Positions 10,738 to 22,335 of a stretch of 64,000 bases of DNA are shown in pieces. The stretch is taken from the NCBI GenBank assembly GCA_014058105.1, contig JACGCM010002493.1, positions 124,001 through 188,000 on the forward strand. The letters are read 5' to 3'. A program made the translations under genes and the position numbers. The stretch's first letter is position 1, and each line of letters opens with the position of its first letter. Source of the stretch: Kingdonia uniflora (lineage: Eukaryota > Streptophyta > Magnoliopsida > Ranunculales > Circaeasteraceae). The notes below the pieces were generated by a model that did no database searches, was not told the DNA's origin, and worked only from the letters and a program-made list of their open reading frames with translations.

Positions 10738-11890
10738 ATGGTCGAATTGGGTGAACCAATAATAGACCATGTAGAGATATATGATTGCCGCGATGTTGTA
10801 TTCTCTTGTATATAGGTCAATTTAAACAAGTCAATAAGCAATCGTAAAAAGATGTATTGAATATTGAATAGTTGCATGACAAGTTTCGGCCAGGTCGAAT
10901 TGAGCATAACAATAAGCGACCCTCGGGAGAACGTGTATACTGGAAGAGCTATGTTGTAGGTCTCAGTTACTGGTCGAATTGAGCATATCAATAAGCGACT
11001 ATAATGGTATGTATTGATTATTGAATAATTGTATGACAAGTCTCGGCCAGGTCGAATTGAGTATAGCAATAAGCGACCCTCAAGAGAGCGTGTATACTGG
11101 AAGAGCTATGTTGTAGGTCTCAGTTACTGGTCGAATTGAGCGTACCAATAAGCGACTATAATGAGATGTATTGAATATTGAATAGCTGTATGACAAGTCT
11201 CGGCCAGGTCGAATTGAGCATAGTAATAAGCGACCCTCTGGAGAGCGTGTATACTGGAAGAGCTATGTTGTAGGTCTCAGTTACTGGTCGAATTGAGCGT
11301 ATTAATGAGCGACTGTAATGAGATGTATTAAATATTTGAATAGCTGTATGACAAGTCTCGGCCAGGTCAAATTGAGCATAACAATAAGCGACCCTCGGGA
11401 GAGCGTGTATACTGGAAGAACTATGTTGCAGGTCTCAGTTACTGGTCGAATTGAGCGTACCAATAAGCGACTATAATGAGATGTATTGAATATTGAATAG
11501 CTGTATGACAAGTCTCGGCCAGGTCGAATTGAGCATAGTAATAAGCGACCCTCTGGAGAGCGTGTATACTGGAAGAGCTATGTTGTAGGTCTCAGTTACT
11601 GGTCGAATTGAGCGTATTAATGAGCGACTGTAATGAGATGTATTAAATATTTGAATAGCTGTATGACAAGTCTCGGCCAGGTCAAATTGAGCATAACAAT
11701 AAGCGACCCTCGGGAGAGCGTGTATACTGGAAGAGCTATGTTGCAGGTCTCAGTTAATGGTCAAATTGAGCGTATCAATAAGCGACTATAATGAGATGTA
11801 TTGAATAACAAGTCTCAGCCAGGTCAAATTGAGCATAGCAATAAGCGACCCTCGGGAGAGTGTGTATACTGGAAGAGCTATGTTGTAGTA
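10738..11890. repeat. Two-part tandem repeat array in Tat-A (about 158 bp unit)
   Basis: Two related sub-units of about 79 bp alternate. Both begin GGTCGAATTGAGC...AATAAGCGAC. Type A continues CCTCGGGAGAGCGTGTATAC; type B continues TATAATGAGATGTATTG and ends CAAGTCTCGGCCA. From 10891 I count about seven A and six B units; 10738-10890 is a degenerate entry. Tat elements are known to carry tandem repeats between pol and the 3' LTR that can seed satellites. Minus-strand open frames here are simply the repeat read through. Confidence 0.92.
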
Positions 11891-12008
11891 ATCGTTGTAG
11901 TAATTCTCCGGTATAGACGAAGATAGGTAGAAATGCTTGAGTTGAGTAGACTTGCATGATGATGATGAAAAAGTACTTTATTGAATAATATCAGATATTA
12001 CAACATGT
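11891..12008. other. Short spacer between the repeat array and the end of pol
   Basis: No feature beyond the last fading repeat and AT-rich sequence. The pol stop codon lies at 12009-12011 on the minus strand. Confidence 0.4.
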
Positions 12009-15000
12009 TTATCTTTGATAAAACTTCAATCGACAGGTATTCCATAGATTAGGAATAGGTACACTTTCATATGTACTGAGATCGTAGGATACTAACCACT
12101 TGTGCCAGTTACGATAGAAGGACCTTCTCAATTGTCTGCTAACTTTCCAGCATGATGTATTTTGCGATATTGTGGGATTTCTTTGAGAACGAGGTCTTTA
12201 ACTTTGAACTCTCAGTGTCGAACGCGCTTGTTATACATTCGGGACAAAGCAAGATGATATCTTCCCAGATTAACAATGGCTATGTCACGTGTTTCTTTGA
12301 TCAAATTTAGATCGCATGCGATCTCAAATTCATTTTCTTCATCTGTCATCTCGTGATCACGTACTGGATGATGATATTGAGTGGGAATGATGGCTTCAGT
12401 TCTGTAGGCTAGTAAGAATGGAGTACAACCTGTTGCTGTTCTGGGAGTTGTTCAATAGGCCCACAGTACGTGCGGTAACTCGTTCACCCAGTTCCCTTTT
12501 TTGCCGTCTAAATGCTTCTTGATGCCATCCACAATAGTTTGATTAGTAATCTCAGCTTATCCATTTCCTTGTGGATAATAAGGATTGGATGGGGAATGAA
12601 TGATGTTGTGCTCATTGAGGAATGCGATGACTTTAGAGCCAATGAACTGTGGTCCATTATCAATTCTGATGAGGTGTGGTCTACCGAACCGAATATTAAT
12701 GTTCTCCCAGATGAATCTGATGACTTCTTCTTCTCGTGTTCGGCACAGCAGGACTACTTCTACCCACTTAGTGAAGTAATCTGTAGCGACCAACAAATGT
12801 TTTCATTTTCTTGATGCAATAGGAAACTCTCCTACGAGATCGAAAGCCCATCGTCTGAATGGCCAAGTGACTTGGCTTGAGTGTAGTTCGAGTACTGGAG
12901 CTTGTATTTTAGGTCCATTCCGTTGACAAGCATCACACTTACGAGCATATTCGATTGCCTGTACTTTTATCTTAGGCCAAAACATTCCTTGAGTTAAAGC
13001 TCTATTTACAAGAGATCGTCATGTTGCATGGGATCTGCACGTGCCTTCGTGTAGATCGTGCAAGAATTACTGTGCTTCTGTGTCAGATAGACAAAGGAGG
13101 TATGGACCAGTGACTGAAGTTTTGTATAGGAGATCGTCATAAATAATGTATCTTTGAGCATTATCAATTAATCTCCGACGTTCTGTAGGATCCTCTGGGA
13201 GTGGACCGTCAAATTTATTTTGAGGTCCGATGTATGCAATGAAAGGCTTTCTCTAATCATCTTCGATCTCTTCGTTGCCCCCAGTATTAATGGTGCTGGA
13301 CACGATGGTATTAATGCTGGGGTTAGAAATGACGTCGATTTTTAGGTAACGAGCTTCTGATTTGAGGACACGAGCAAGGTAAGCGAGTGCATCTGATTGT
13401 CTATTTTCTCCCCTTGGAAAATGCTCCATAGAAATTGTCTGAAATTTATTCATTCATTTGACTACTGCAACAACATAGTCGACCATTCTCCCATTGGTTT
13501 GATAAATGCCTGTGTAATGGCTGACGATTAGTAATGAATCTGCGTAGACAGAGAGTTCGGTTACACCCAGTATGAGTACCATCTCCAAGCCATGAATTAA
13601 TGTCTTATATTCTGCTTCATTATTAGTTTCTTCAAAATTGAGGTGAATGGATTTTTCTAGCCGATCGTTGGAAGGAGTAATAAGAACAATTCCAATTCCT
13701 AATCCGGCTGGACCGACGGAGCCGCCAGTCAAAAGTCGCCAACCTTTCTTTGTTACCCAATCTGACTTATCTTCAGATTGATCTTCGAGTAGTTCATCTT
13801 TTTTATCAATAAATTTTTTTCCCAATCAGGATCGTCTACTGGAAAGTCTGCTTGAAAATCAACTACAGCTTGACCTTTTTCAGAGTAATGTGGCTCAAAA
13901 TGTATATCGTGTTCCCCGAGTGTTACAGACCATTGTTGAATACATCGAGATTTTTCGCGCTTGGATAAGATTTTGCGAAGTGGATAGTTCGTCAAGACAC
14001 GAATAGTATGAGCTTGGAAATACTACTTCAATTTTTGTGATATATAGACAAGAGCTAGAAAAAGCTTCTCGATCTTGGTGTATCTCGTTTCAGCGGGAGT
14101 CAGAGTCTTGCTGATAAAATAGACTGGTTTCACAGTCTTTTCTTTGATTCAGAGAAGAACGGAGCTGAGAGATGTATCTGTGACAACTAGGTATACTGTG
14201 AGTTCTTCTCCATCTGCTGGTGTGCTCATAACTGGTGGTTTGCCCAAATACCTTTTGAGTTCGAGGAAAGCCGTTTGACATTTGTCTGTCCATTCGATCT
14301 CTGGATCTTTCTTTGATTTTCCTCGTGATGTACCTTATTTTAACAGATCGAATAAAGGTTGACATCTGTCTGAAGACTTGGATACAAATCTATTTAGTGC
14401 TATAATCTTCCCGGCTAGCTTCTGAACGTCCTTCTTTGTCTTGGGTGAAGGCATAGCCAAGAGAGCTCGTATGCGAGATGGATCAGCTTCAATCCCTTTT
14501 TTGCCGATTAGATGTCCTAGAAAATTTCCGAATTGCACTCCGAACTGGCATTTATCGGGATTTAAACGTATCTTGTAAGATTGCAAAATCTCGAAAGTTG
14601 TTCGTAAATCAGTAAGATGGTCTTCTTTCTTGAGACTTTCAGAGCATATCGTCAATATAGACCTCCATTGTTTTATCGAGATGATCTTTGAACATTTGTG
14701 TCATCAATCGCTGATAGGTAACGTTGCATTATTCAGGCCGAAAGGCATGACTTTATAGCAATATAGACCTTGTTTAGTGATAAACGCAGTCTTGTCTTGA
14801 TCTTCTAGAAAAAGTGGTATCTGATTATATCCTAATGCAGCATCCATCATAGAGAAAAGTTCGTGCCCTGCTGTAGAATCGAGCAGATGGTTGATGATTG
14901 GTAGTAGAAAGCCTACTTTCAGAGTATATCGGTTGATATCTGTGAAATCAACGCAGACTCTGATCTTGCCATTCTTCTTTGGGACTGCGACAATGTTCGA

Positions 15001-15360
15001 GATCCAGTCCGGGTAGATAGCTTTGCGAATAAAACCGACCTCAATCAATTTATCGATCTCTTTATTCACTTCGTCTCGCAATTTTGGTGCTAGAGTCCGT
15101 TGTTTTTGTTTAACCGGTTCTGCTTTATCTTTCAACTCTAGCCTGTGGCATGCTATAGCAGGATCGATCCCTGGCATTTTGTGAAATGTCCATACAAAGA
15201 CGTCACTGTTATCCATGAGGAATTGTATGAGATTTGGACGTTCTTCCGCGCTCAAAAGAGTTCCAATGTGAGTTCCTCTTTGAGTGCCACTTATCTCGAT
15301 GTACTCTGTTGGTTCGACGCTTGGCAACTGAGGTTCTGCTGAAATTGACTACTGTAATTG
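12009..15360 (-). pseudogene. Tat-A pol: RT, RNase H, archaeal-type RNase H, integrase
   Basis: Same frame as gag-pro, entered through the stop at 15361-15363. RT (about 15250-14640) shows VCVDFTDINRYT, SMMDAALGYNQIP, PFGL and the catalytic YIDDML, with a frameshift after FGLNNAT and a small deletion after YIDDML. The connection and first RNase H are at 14600-13860 (PVYFISKTLTP, SRCIQQWSVTLGEHDI). The second, archaeal-type RNase H is at 13825-13454 (NNEAEYKTLIHGLEM, VYADSLLIV). Integrase (13060-12300) has WPKIKVQAIEYARKCDACQ, DYFTKWVE, IDNGPQF and PYYPQGNG. The reading ends at TAA 12011-12009. Scattered stops and frameshifts mean no functional enzyme. Confidence 0.93.
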
Positions 15361-15363
15361 CTA
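15349..15363 (-). promoter_or_regulatory. Candidate leaky stop between protease and RT (UAG CAA UUA)
   Basis: The gag-pro frame ends at TAG (15363-15361) and is followed in the same frame by CAA TTA CAG and then RT. UAG followed by CAR-YYA is the readthrough context known from tobamoviruses. Tat-C has TAG CAA TTA at 55525-55533 and Tat-B has TAA CAA TTA at 46438-46430, so the stop is conserved in three elements. A second TAG (15351-15349) is private to Tat-A and looks like decay. Confidence 0.6.
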
Positions 15364-17040
15364 TACTGTAGTTGTTGTAGCTGGTTCAGCTTTGACGGAG
15401 ATAGTGTTATCGCAAGCTCGAGCTAATTTCTGGCTGCCCTTGATTTCGTAGATCCCTCCTTTCCAGTCGAATCGTAACGCCTGATTATATGTTGAGGGAA
15501 TAACCTTCATGTTATGCAACCATGGTCGTCCTATGATGCCCAGATAATGGGATTTAGCATTAATGACATAAAAAACTACGTCAAGCATGACTGGCTCGGC
15601 TGTGATGGGAAGTGTGATTTTTTCCACGCGCTCTTCTTTAGATCCGTTGAATCCAGAGACTTTGATGTCACTCGGTTCAACCTTATCTGCGAAGCCCATT
15701 TGGTCGATTGTGCTATGGAATAATAGTTCGATGCTGCTCCCGGTATCTAGCATCATTGTATGTAGAACTATGTTCTTCATCTTTAACATGATGACGAGAG
15801 CATCATGGTGTGGAAAGTTGACGTAACGAACGTCACAGTCTTTGAAAGAAATCCCAGCTCGTCGATTGCTAGATTCTGGCAACAAATGAGCTTCTTTGTC
15901 TTCCATCGTCAGATCATGGCATTGTCCAACGCGCCTATATTTGGATCTGTTGGAGTTGTTGACCGTCTGAGTCTCAATGAAGTATAAGTGTTTTTCTTCA
16001 TTTGTCTTATCAACTTGGACGAATGTGGTGTCAGTCTTGTAGCTGCCATCTTTGTAATTTTCGATGTCAACAATATATTCAAGCATTTGGCCATGTACAA
16101 ATATACTCTGGTGAAGAGATTTCAATGCAAAACACTGTTCCATGTCATGATGTTGAATTTTGTGGTGAATGCAGTATGGCTTTCCTGGTATGGGCGGAAT
16201 AGTATTGGCATTTTTGTAGAATTTATCATTTTGTAGCAGCGGGTATAAGTTTGCAAGAGTAGTTGTTAACTGTGGTATGCATGGAATTGGCTTCTTTCGT
16301 CCTTGACGTGCTCGATTGTCATAGGACTTGAAACACTTATTATCAACTCTATAGTCTTTACTGCTATTGTGAGCACGCTCTTCGGGATGATCTTTGGTGG
16401 ATAGAGTGATGCGCTGAGGTTTTGGTTTCTCAGTTGTCAGTTGCTCGAGGTCGATAAAGTTGTTGACCTTCTTAATCATATCCTCCAACGTCAGTGGTTT
16501 GTTGAGAACTAGGTGCTCCTTGACTCGTCCATCCACGAGTAGAGCATTGGTGAAAGCGGAAATTGTGATTTTCTTATCGAGGTTATCAATTTTTCGAGCT
16601 AACCAAAAAATACTCCTGGTAAATATCTCTAATTTTTCATCTGGTGCCTGCTTGAGGCTGAACAAAAAGTAAAAACTCTCCTCCTTGTCTTTATTGTGCA
16701 AATAGTTTTTGATAAACAGTTCGCGAAGTTGTTCGAAAGTGAAGATAAATCCTTCACTGAGTGTATGAAACCATCGTAGAGGTTCACCTTTTAGACTGGT
16801 CGGGAAAAGACGGCAAAAGATGTGGTTTGATGTCGAATGCTGCCCCAAAGAATCCTGAAATTCTTGGACGTGCTCCACAGGATCTCCCCCCTTGTATTTC
16901 TGAATCTTTGTAGTGTGAAAACTGGTGGGTACTTCCTCATCTAGCAACTCTTGCGCGAACGAACTCTTCTGTAATTTAGTATAGCTATTTCTTCCAACGA
17001 GTATTTGAGCGTCTAACAGTTCCTTGATGCGTTTGTCCAC
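15361..17040 (-). CDS. Tat-A gag-protease (C-terminal 559 codons)
   Basis: A long open frame that starts directly after a TAG with GTG, so it is the downstream part of gag, not a complete gene. Residues 40-170 form the retrotransposon gag (capsid-like) domain, with KYKGGDPVEHVQEFQD and LKGEPLRWFHTL. Near residue 290 is a zinc-knuckle variant, CIHHKIQHHDMEQC (C-x2-H-x4-H-x4-C). Near 425 is the aspartic protease site MLDTGSSIELLF with the active DTG intact, then IGRPWLH. It assembles particles and matures the polyprotein. The frame runs on into pol past a stop. Upstream gag lies at 17041-17450 and 28541-28602, split by the copia element. Confidence 0.93.
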   Translation of the reverse strand: MDKRIKELLDAQILVGRNSYTKLQKSSFAQELLDEEVPTSFHTTKIQKYKGGDPVEHVQEFQDSLGQHSTSNHIFCRLFPTSLKGEPLRWFHTLSEGFIFTFEQLRELFIKNYLHNKDKEESFYFLFSLKQAPDEKLEIFTRSIFWLARKIDNLDKKITISAFTNALLVDGRVKEHLVLNKPLTLEDMIKKVNNFIDLEQLTTEKPKPQRITLSTKDHPEERAHNSSKDYRVDNKCFKSYDNRARQGRKKPIPCIPQLTTTLANLYPLLQNDKFYKNANTIPPIPGKPYCIHHKIQHHDMEQCFALKSLHQSIFVHGQMLEYIVDIENYKDGSYKTDTTFVQVDKTNEEKHLYFIETQTVNNSNRSKYRRVGQCHDLTMEDKEAHLLPESSNRRAGISFKDCDVRYVNFPHHDALVIMLKMKNIVLHTMMLDTGSSIELLFHSTIDQMGFADKVEPSDIKVSGFNGSKEERVEKITLPITAEPVMLDVVFYVINAKSHYLGIIGRPWLHNMKVIPSTYNQALRFDWKGGIYEIKGSQKLARACDNTISVKAEPATTTTV

Positions 17041-17450
17041 CTATTCCAGAGTGAGATGTTGTCGAGAAGTGACAGCTCGCCTTGTTGCTTGTCCTCCTGG
17101 TAGATTGTGCTCTCAAGTTGCTTCTCTTATGCGGTCATAGACTGAAATTTGAAATTTTTCTCTATTTTGTTCCTCTTTTGTTACAGATCTATTATCGCTC
17201 CAGCGGGTAATGGTGGATTGACGTGACTCTGAGGTAGAACTGGTTCTTGCAGAATTTAAGGAAGTGTTAGATTTTTGCCTCAATTTCTCAAGCGATCATG
17301 GACTGATATCCTCGAGGTTGTAGGTAGAGCGTCCCATGGTCTCAAATTTGATGTTAATTGATCTTGAAGTGCTCTGATCATGTTCTGCATGCTGGCAAGC
17401 TGCTTCTCTAGTTTTATTCGTCGTTCAGTTTATGCTTGCATAATAGTTCT
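17041..17450 (-). pseudogene. Tat-A gag N-terminal part, proximal side of the copia insertion
   Basis: Minus-strand reading resembles the Tat-C leader part of gag (53440-53870): RRIKLEKQLASMQ here, ELEKQLASMQDAL there. It contains stops, including TAG right before the long frame; Tat-C has the same TAG (about 53854), so that stop predates the two copies. The copia LTR begins at 17451. Joining 17450 to 28541 restores collinearity with Tat-C. Confidence 0.75.
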
Positions 17451-18509
17451 TGAAATAACTAGTCGCCTGAGGCTAACAAATTTCGATCATTTTAGGTATA
17501 AATCTAAAGATCCTAAAACCTCTAAATTAATGATCAAGACTTAACCAAGTTCAAGTCAATACGATTATCTAATGTCAAGCAAGCAATAGAAATTAACGAC
17601 AAAGAAAAGATTTTTAACCCTGTGGGAAACCTTTCTCAGGAGAAAAACCCACAGGTCGCTATCGAGTCACTCGGCAGCTAAACAATCCACTATTAAAAAA
17701 AATTTACAAGAATTTAATCACTTACAGACTCGATAAACACTTCCCATGGTTATCTCTCTTCCAATGAATCTTCTTGGAATCAATTTCGCGTTCTCTCAAT
17801 GCCTCGCTCCAATCTCGCGTCTAAGCTCCTATTCTTGAATCGCTCAAGTTCTTCAATTTAGTTCTTCAATGCATGACGGATTTCTTGATCAATTGATTGA
17901 TTCAAGATTGAGTGATTTGATTCTCTTTTAAATCTCTTAAAGACCGATCTCTCTTCACTCTTAAAAATCAAGCCTTAAAAAAAGGTTTTCAAGAAGTAAG
18001 TGCTTTAAAAGGTAAGTATGTCTTAAGTAGAAAACAGAAAACATGGGCTCTGTTCGAATATAAATTAATCTATTCGAATAGAAGTCTATCTGATGAAAGT
18101 TATTCGAGCAGCAGTTACTCTATTCGAACAGAGATGTAACTGTTAAAAGTTATTCGAACAACATTCAATATATTCGAACATAGATTCATCTGTTGAAAGT
18201 TATTCGAACAAGAATCATTCTATTCGAATACAAATCTATATGTTGCAAAATATTTGAATAACATTAAAAGTTATTCGAATATAACTTCTGTTTTCTTTAA
18301 AAAGACTTTCTTATTACCTTATCATACTCTGTAAAATACACAGGCTTGAATTTTTAGAATAAAGAGTTAGAAATCCACTTACCTGTTCAGAGTTAGTTAG
18401 TCCCGCTGTAGTCGCTCCACATACATTCACTGACGCCCGATAACCACGAGATAATGCTGACGCCTACTCTAGATACTAAATAAAACAAACTCTTAAATTT
18501 GATGTTTCA
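17451..18509 (-). repeat. 3' LTR of the copia element
   Basis: Starts TGAAATAACTAGTCGCC and ends GATGTTTCA on the + strand. Contains an array of TTCGAA-type sites at 18053, 18073, 18103, 18123, 18153, 18173, 18203, 18223, 18253 and 18274, i.e. steps of 20 and 30 bp in alternation. Shares length and layout with 27475-28540. Confidence 0.93.
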
Positions 18510-18521
18510 ATCTCCCCCATT
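18510..18521 (-). other. Polypurine tract of the copia element
   Basis: Minus strand AATGGGGGAGAT directly before TGAAACATC of the 3' LTR. Confidence 0.8.
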
Positions 18522-18973
18522 GGTTCATTTTGTCTCAAAAAAAGAACTAGATATAATAACTTAAAGAGTATAGGCTCGATGGACTGACTCACTCTCAGAA
18601 CATCCATACTCAAGAGCCTAGCCTCTGAAATTCCTGCACACTAAACAAACTATATCACGTAACCGTTCAAATTCAAAATAAGAAGTTCAAAGAACAAAAA
18701 AAACTTACCTGACTTACCTGTCAAAAACATCGCTCCCCCTTTTTGACACAAAAGAATTAGGGTATACAAGCAAAAAAGAGAGATAAGAAAAAAATAGCAC
18801 CATATAAGACATGTCAGAGTATATAACAATTATACACAAGTAGATATCATGGAATAGTAAAATCACTGTTAATACAGAGCAAAGTCAAAAAAGCATGTGC
18901 AAAAATAGTTACAAAAAAATAAAAAAAATGAATACTTTAAAGTTCAAAAGTGAGAATCAAAGTCACACACGAC

Positions 18974-20254
18974 CTAAGACCCCTCATCGGTATCTGTATC
19001 TGCGGTAGACAAACCACTTGATGAGCCGGGTACTATACTGCTCAATCCATCCACATAAGTCTGAAGTTGACCGATGTCCGCCCTGACTAGCTGAAACTGA
19101 ATCTGTATCTGAGTGTCTTTGCTAGCAAAACGAGTCTCCATAAATGTATACATAGAGGCAAAGTCATGTGGAACCAATTCAGTAAGAGCAGATGGAAAAG
19201 CATCAGGTACAGATGTAATCGCAGTCCAGGAAGTAGAAGGTCTTGCAGTTCGTCTAGCATATGCAGTCTCAACCCTCGAGTCTTCTGCATCCCCGTCAGA
19301 CTCAGACTCCGTCTCTACAATCATGTGCTTTCTGCTCTTTTCCCAATACCGAGCATTAATAACATCGTTCTTCGCATCAACCTCTTCATCAGGACGAATA
19401 ACATACCCCTTCTCAGTCAGAAGCTGAGAGATGAATTTGCCATAAGGCAAAGTCCGTGTCTGATGATCCGGGATCGCCGTGGCAAACATCTCATGCATGA
19501 TAACGCGAACCAAGTCAGCACTGAGTCCCATAATATAAAGATATACAAGATAAAACATATTGCCCACCAGAACATTCTTATTCCCCTTTTGGGGAATGAT
19601 GTTCCTATGAGCTACCATATGGAAAAGGCAGATTGCTGGATCCAGGTTCTTGCGCCGAAGATATGGACCACTCTTCTTTCCAGCACACAGAAGCTCCTCC
19701 TCCATCTCCTCCTTGGGAGGAAACTCAATAAGAACTGGAGGTCACATCAAATAATTCACATCGGGATTGTCAAAATCCCCAAGACCAAAAGCTTTCCGAA
19801 CATCATCGAAATCTATATCGAAAATAGACCCATCGATGCACACGCTTAACGTCTTATTAATACCTGTGCCGTGCATAACCTGTAAGGAAGCATAAAAAAG
19901 TAGTACCAACCGAGGGTAGTAGGGCAATTGCGGTTCCATAATCCCAGTCCAACCGTGCTTTAAAAAAACAAAAAACCGAGGAGACGGCCGGATAGTTCAC
20001 AATCAACTTCTCTCTATCTATAGTCACCTCTTTCTGATATCCTCTAAACTTAAGCCCTGATTTCGGGGTGGACCAATGAGGAGGATCATGTATTGCACTA
20101 GACTCCCCAACTCCACTAGCCCTCCTCTTCGAGGGTTAGTGTGTGGTGGACCCGTCCTAGTACCCCGAGTCGTCCATCCCCGTTTTGCTGTTTTGCTCGA
20201 GTTAGGAACAGGAGATCCCTCCTGAGGGTGCTTCATCCTTACCATAGCAGACAA
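18974..20254 (-). pseudogene. Extra ORF downstream of copia pol (plant transposon protein type)
   Basis: Same strand as gag-pol, between RNase H and the 3' LTR. Start MSAMVRMKHPQEG at 20254; frameshifts between about 20024 and 19939; then YYPRLVLLFYASL and SVCIDGSIFDIDFDDV; one in-frame TGA at 19742-19744; then a 243-codon open tail from 19705 with PAICLFHMVAHRNI, NMFYLVYLYIM and LPYGKFISQLL, ending in a Thr/Asp-rich tail. The RLVLLFYASL block and the later LP.G..I..L block recall the family annotated as putative plant transposon protein, usually found inside LTR elements. It has no integrase-like catalytic motif. Function unknown. Confidence 0.6.
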
Positions 20255-22335
20255 AACAAACTAAAGATAATCCTCTTGAATAAGAACACGCACAAAACCC
20301 CACAATCTCCTTACACTGCCTGCAAGAAAAACACCAATTTCCCCAAACTCAACCCGCACGGTTAAGCAGGGGATCCCAATAGAAAAGTACACAGACAGTT
20401 CTTTACTATCGCAATCCAACAATCACAAACCAATCAAATACCTTTTAGCAGAGCACACTCCAATTCAAAAGTCCAACTCCAATTAACAGGGAGATTACAA
20501 AATTCCAACTCCAAATCCAAGGATAATGCAATTCGAAACAGTAAACCAAATCCAAAGCACAAAATTGGCAAAATTGATCACCAAACTTGAATGTGAGAGT
20601 GTAGAGTGATGTAAACACAACAAAATACCAACCTTGGATGCGAAAACAATGCAACCCTAGGTGATGTTTCCGAAGATAATCGCTCGAAGTGAGAAACCCC
20701 AAACTCGCGAGAATGAATGCTAGGTAATACAAACGATGGAATTCGAGCAAACAATCACAAGAAGGGAAGGATTCGAGAGTAATAGAGAGACAGTGATAAG
20801 TTTACTCGAATAAAAGTGGGAGAGTGAGAATAAAAGAAAAGAGTTGGTTTTTGTAAAAAAAAACAAATTTGGCTAAATGTATTCGAACAATAAAAGTTGT
20901 ATTCGAATAAACAAGTATCTGCTAAAAAATGTTCGAACAACAAAAGTTGTATTCGAATAAACAAGTACCTGCTGGAAAATATTTGAACAACAAAAGTTGT
21001 ATTCGAATAAACAAGTACCTGCTGGAAAATATTTGAACAACAAAAGTTGTATTCGAATAATCAAGAATCTACTGGAAAAGATTCGAACAACAAAAGTTGT
21101 ATTAGAATAAACATTTGCATTGATAAAACAAAACGAAACGCAACAAAAGAGAGAAAAAAGCAAAAAAACACACTAAGTAAGCAATACTCCCCCTGTCTAC
21201 GCTAGATCAGAAACTAATCACATGCTATTTGAATATCAGATAGGAAATCATTTAATAGAAAATCCATATAGAATAAGTATTTACTCAGAGTGTGTGTGTG
21301 CGCAGTTAACATAAAATAGTACCGTACATTCAATAGATCCAACATTCAGAAATAAAATACTATAATGAAAGCTATTTCGACTTAGGCCTCTCATCGGTGG
21401 TCACTCGAAAGCACTGAGAATTGACTAGCTAACACTCTATGTGAAATATGAATATGAATAATATGCAAAGAAAGACTCATATTTCATCAAATAAGCCGCG
21501 CACTGTGAGCTGAAAGATCTCATGGACAGGAAATCAATTGTCATTAATGGTGTCAAGTTAATTAATATAGACTCCATATCTCTCATCTCTACTAAACTTA
21601 AGATCAAACAGGCCTTGTAAAGGTTATAATGAAGGCATAGGTAGGCATATGACGGAGTAGATGTTTTGTTGGCATTCTGAGACTACAGCTGCACTAACCT
21701 TTTTTTTTTACTTTCAAAGATATGGGGGAATGCAATCTAATTTTTCTTTAAGCTTTTCTAGCCCCCCTTTTATATTTTTTTCATTGAAAAGTCTCAGAAC
21801 AAACGGGCACATAGATAAAAGATTTTTGCTAGAAAAATGAAAAGCCTATTTTCAGGCACAAAGGGCTACAAGTGGATAAAAAAAGGTTATGAATAACGAA
21901 GGCCAAAAAATGTGTAGCAATAAAAAGCCTATTATCATATCTTCTGTACTTTTCATCTCGAATCAAATATAGGGAATGTTATATTAGACAAACTTAAACT
22001 TGAAGTTACCATTTTGACAATTGAGTAAGGAAACGAAATTAGATCACAAACAACGAGATCAAAGAGAGAAGTGAATATCATAACACTCGAAGCTTAGAAA
22101 ACAAGTCAGATCCTCACATAGCATTAGGTACGAAGTCTTTACAGGTATCCTAAAGTATAATATTAATGAGTGCCGATCTATCTAAGCATGCGATAGTTAA
22201 CTGTTGCGAGAGAAATCAAAACCAAGTAAACACTATACTGAACTGTCCTAACATGAAATTAGAAAATGTATCTCGCCACGCATATATCACTGTGATAATC
22301 TAACAAATAGTGTAAAGAGGAAGTAAAAGACATAC
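20255..22335. other. Copia 3' internal region without a gene, containing a repeat array
   Basis: Between the RNase H end and the extra ORF. It holds the TTCGAA array at 20880-21110, a short (GT)n run near 21290, and AT-rich DNA. Open minus-strand frames at 20755-21163 are the array read through and are not genes. Confidence 0.5.
20880..21110. repeat. 50-bp tandem repeat with paired TTCGAA sites
   Basis: TTCGAA or one-base variants start at 20882, 20902, 20932, 20952, 20982, 21002, 21032, 21052, 21082 and 21102: alternating 20 and 30 bp. The unit contains attcgaataaacaagtacct and aacaacaaaagttgt. The same spacing and the sub-motif TTCGAACAACA occur in both LTRs. Confidence 0.92.

Noticed and set aside
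10557..11957. Minus-strand open frames in the tandem repeats
   Set aside because: Translations of the A/B repeat units; no conservation of frame in Tat-C.
18050..18280. TTCGAA sites as heat-shock elements
   Set aside because: The canonical element needs nGAAnnTTCn with a two-base gap; TTCGAA has none, so I report only the spacing.
19166..19849. 227-codon + strand open frame
   Set aside because: Antisense shadow of the copia extra ORF, whose minus-strand reading has family-like blocks.
20755..21163. Minus-strand open frames rich in Phe, Tyr and Cys
   Set aside because: They are the 50-bp TTCGAA repeat array read through; the repeated peptide follows the DNA repeat.
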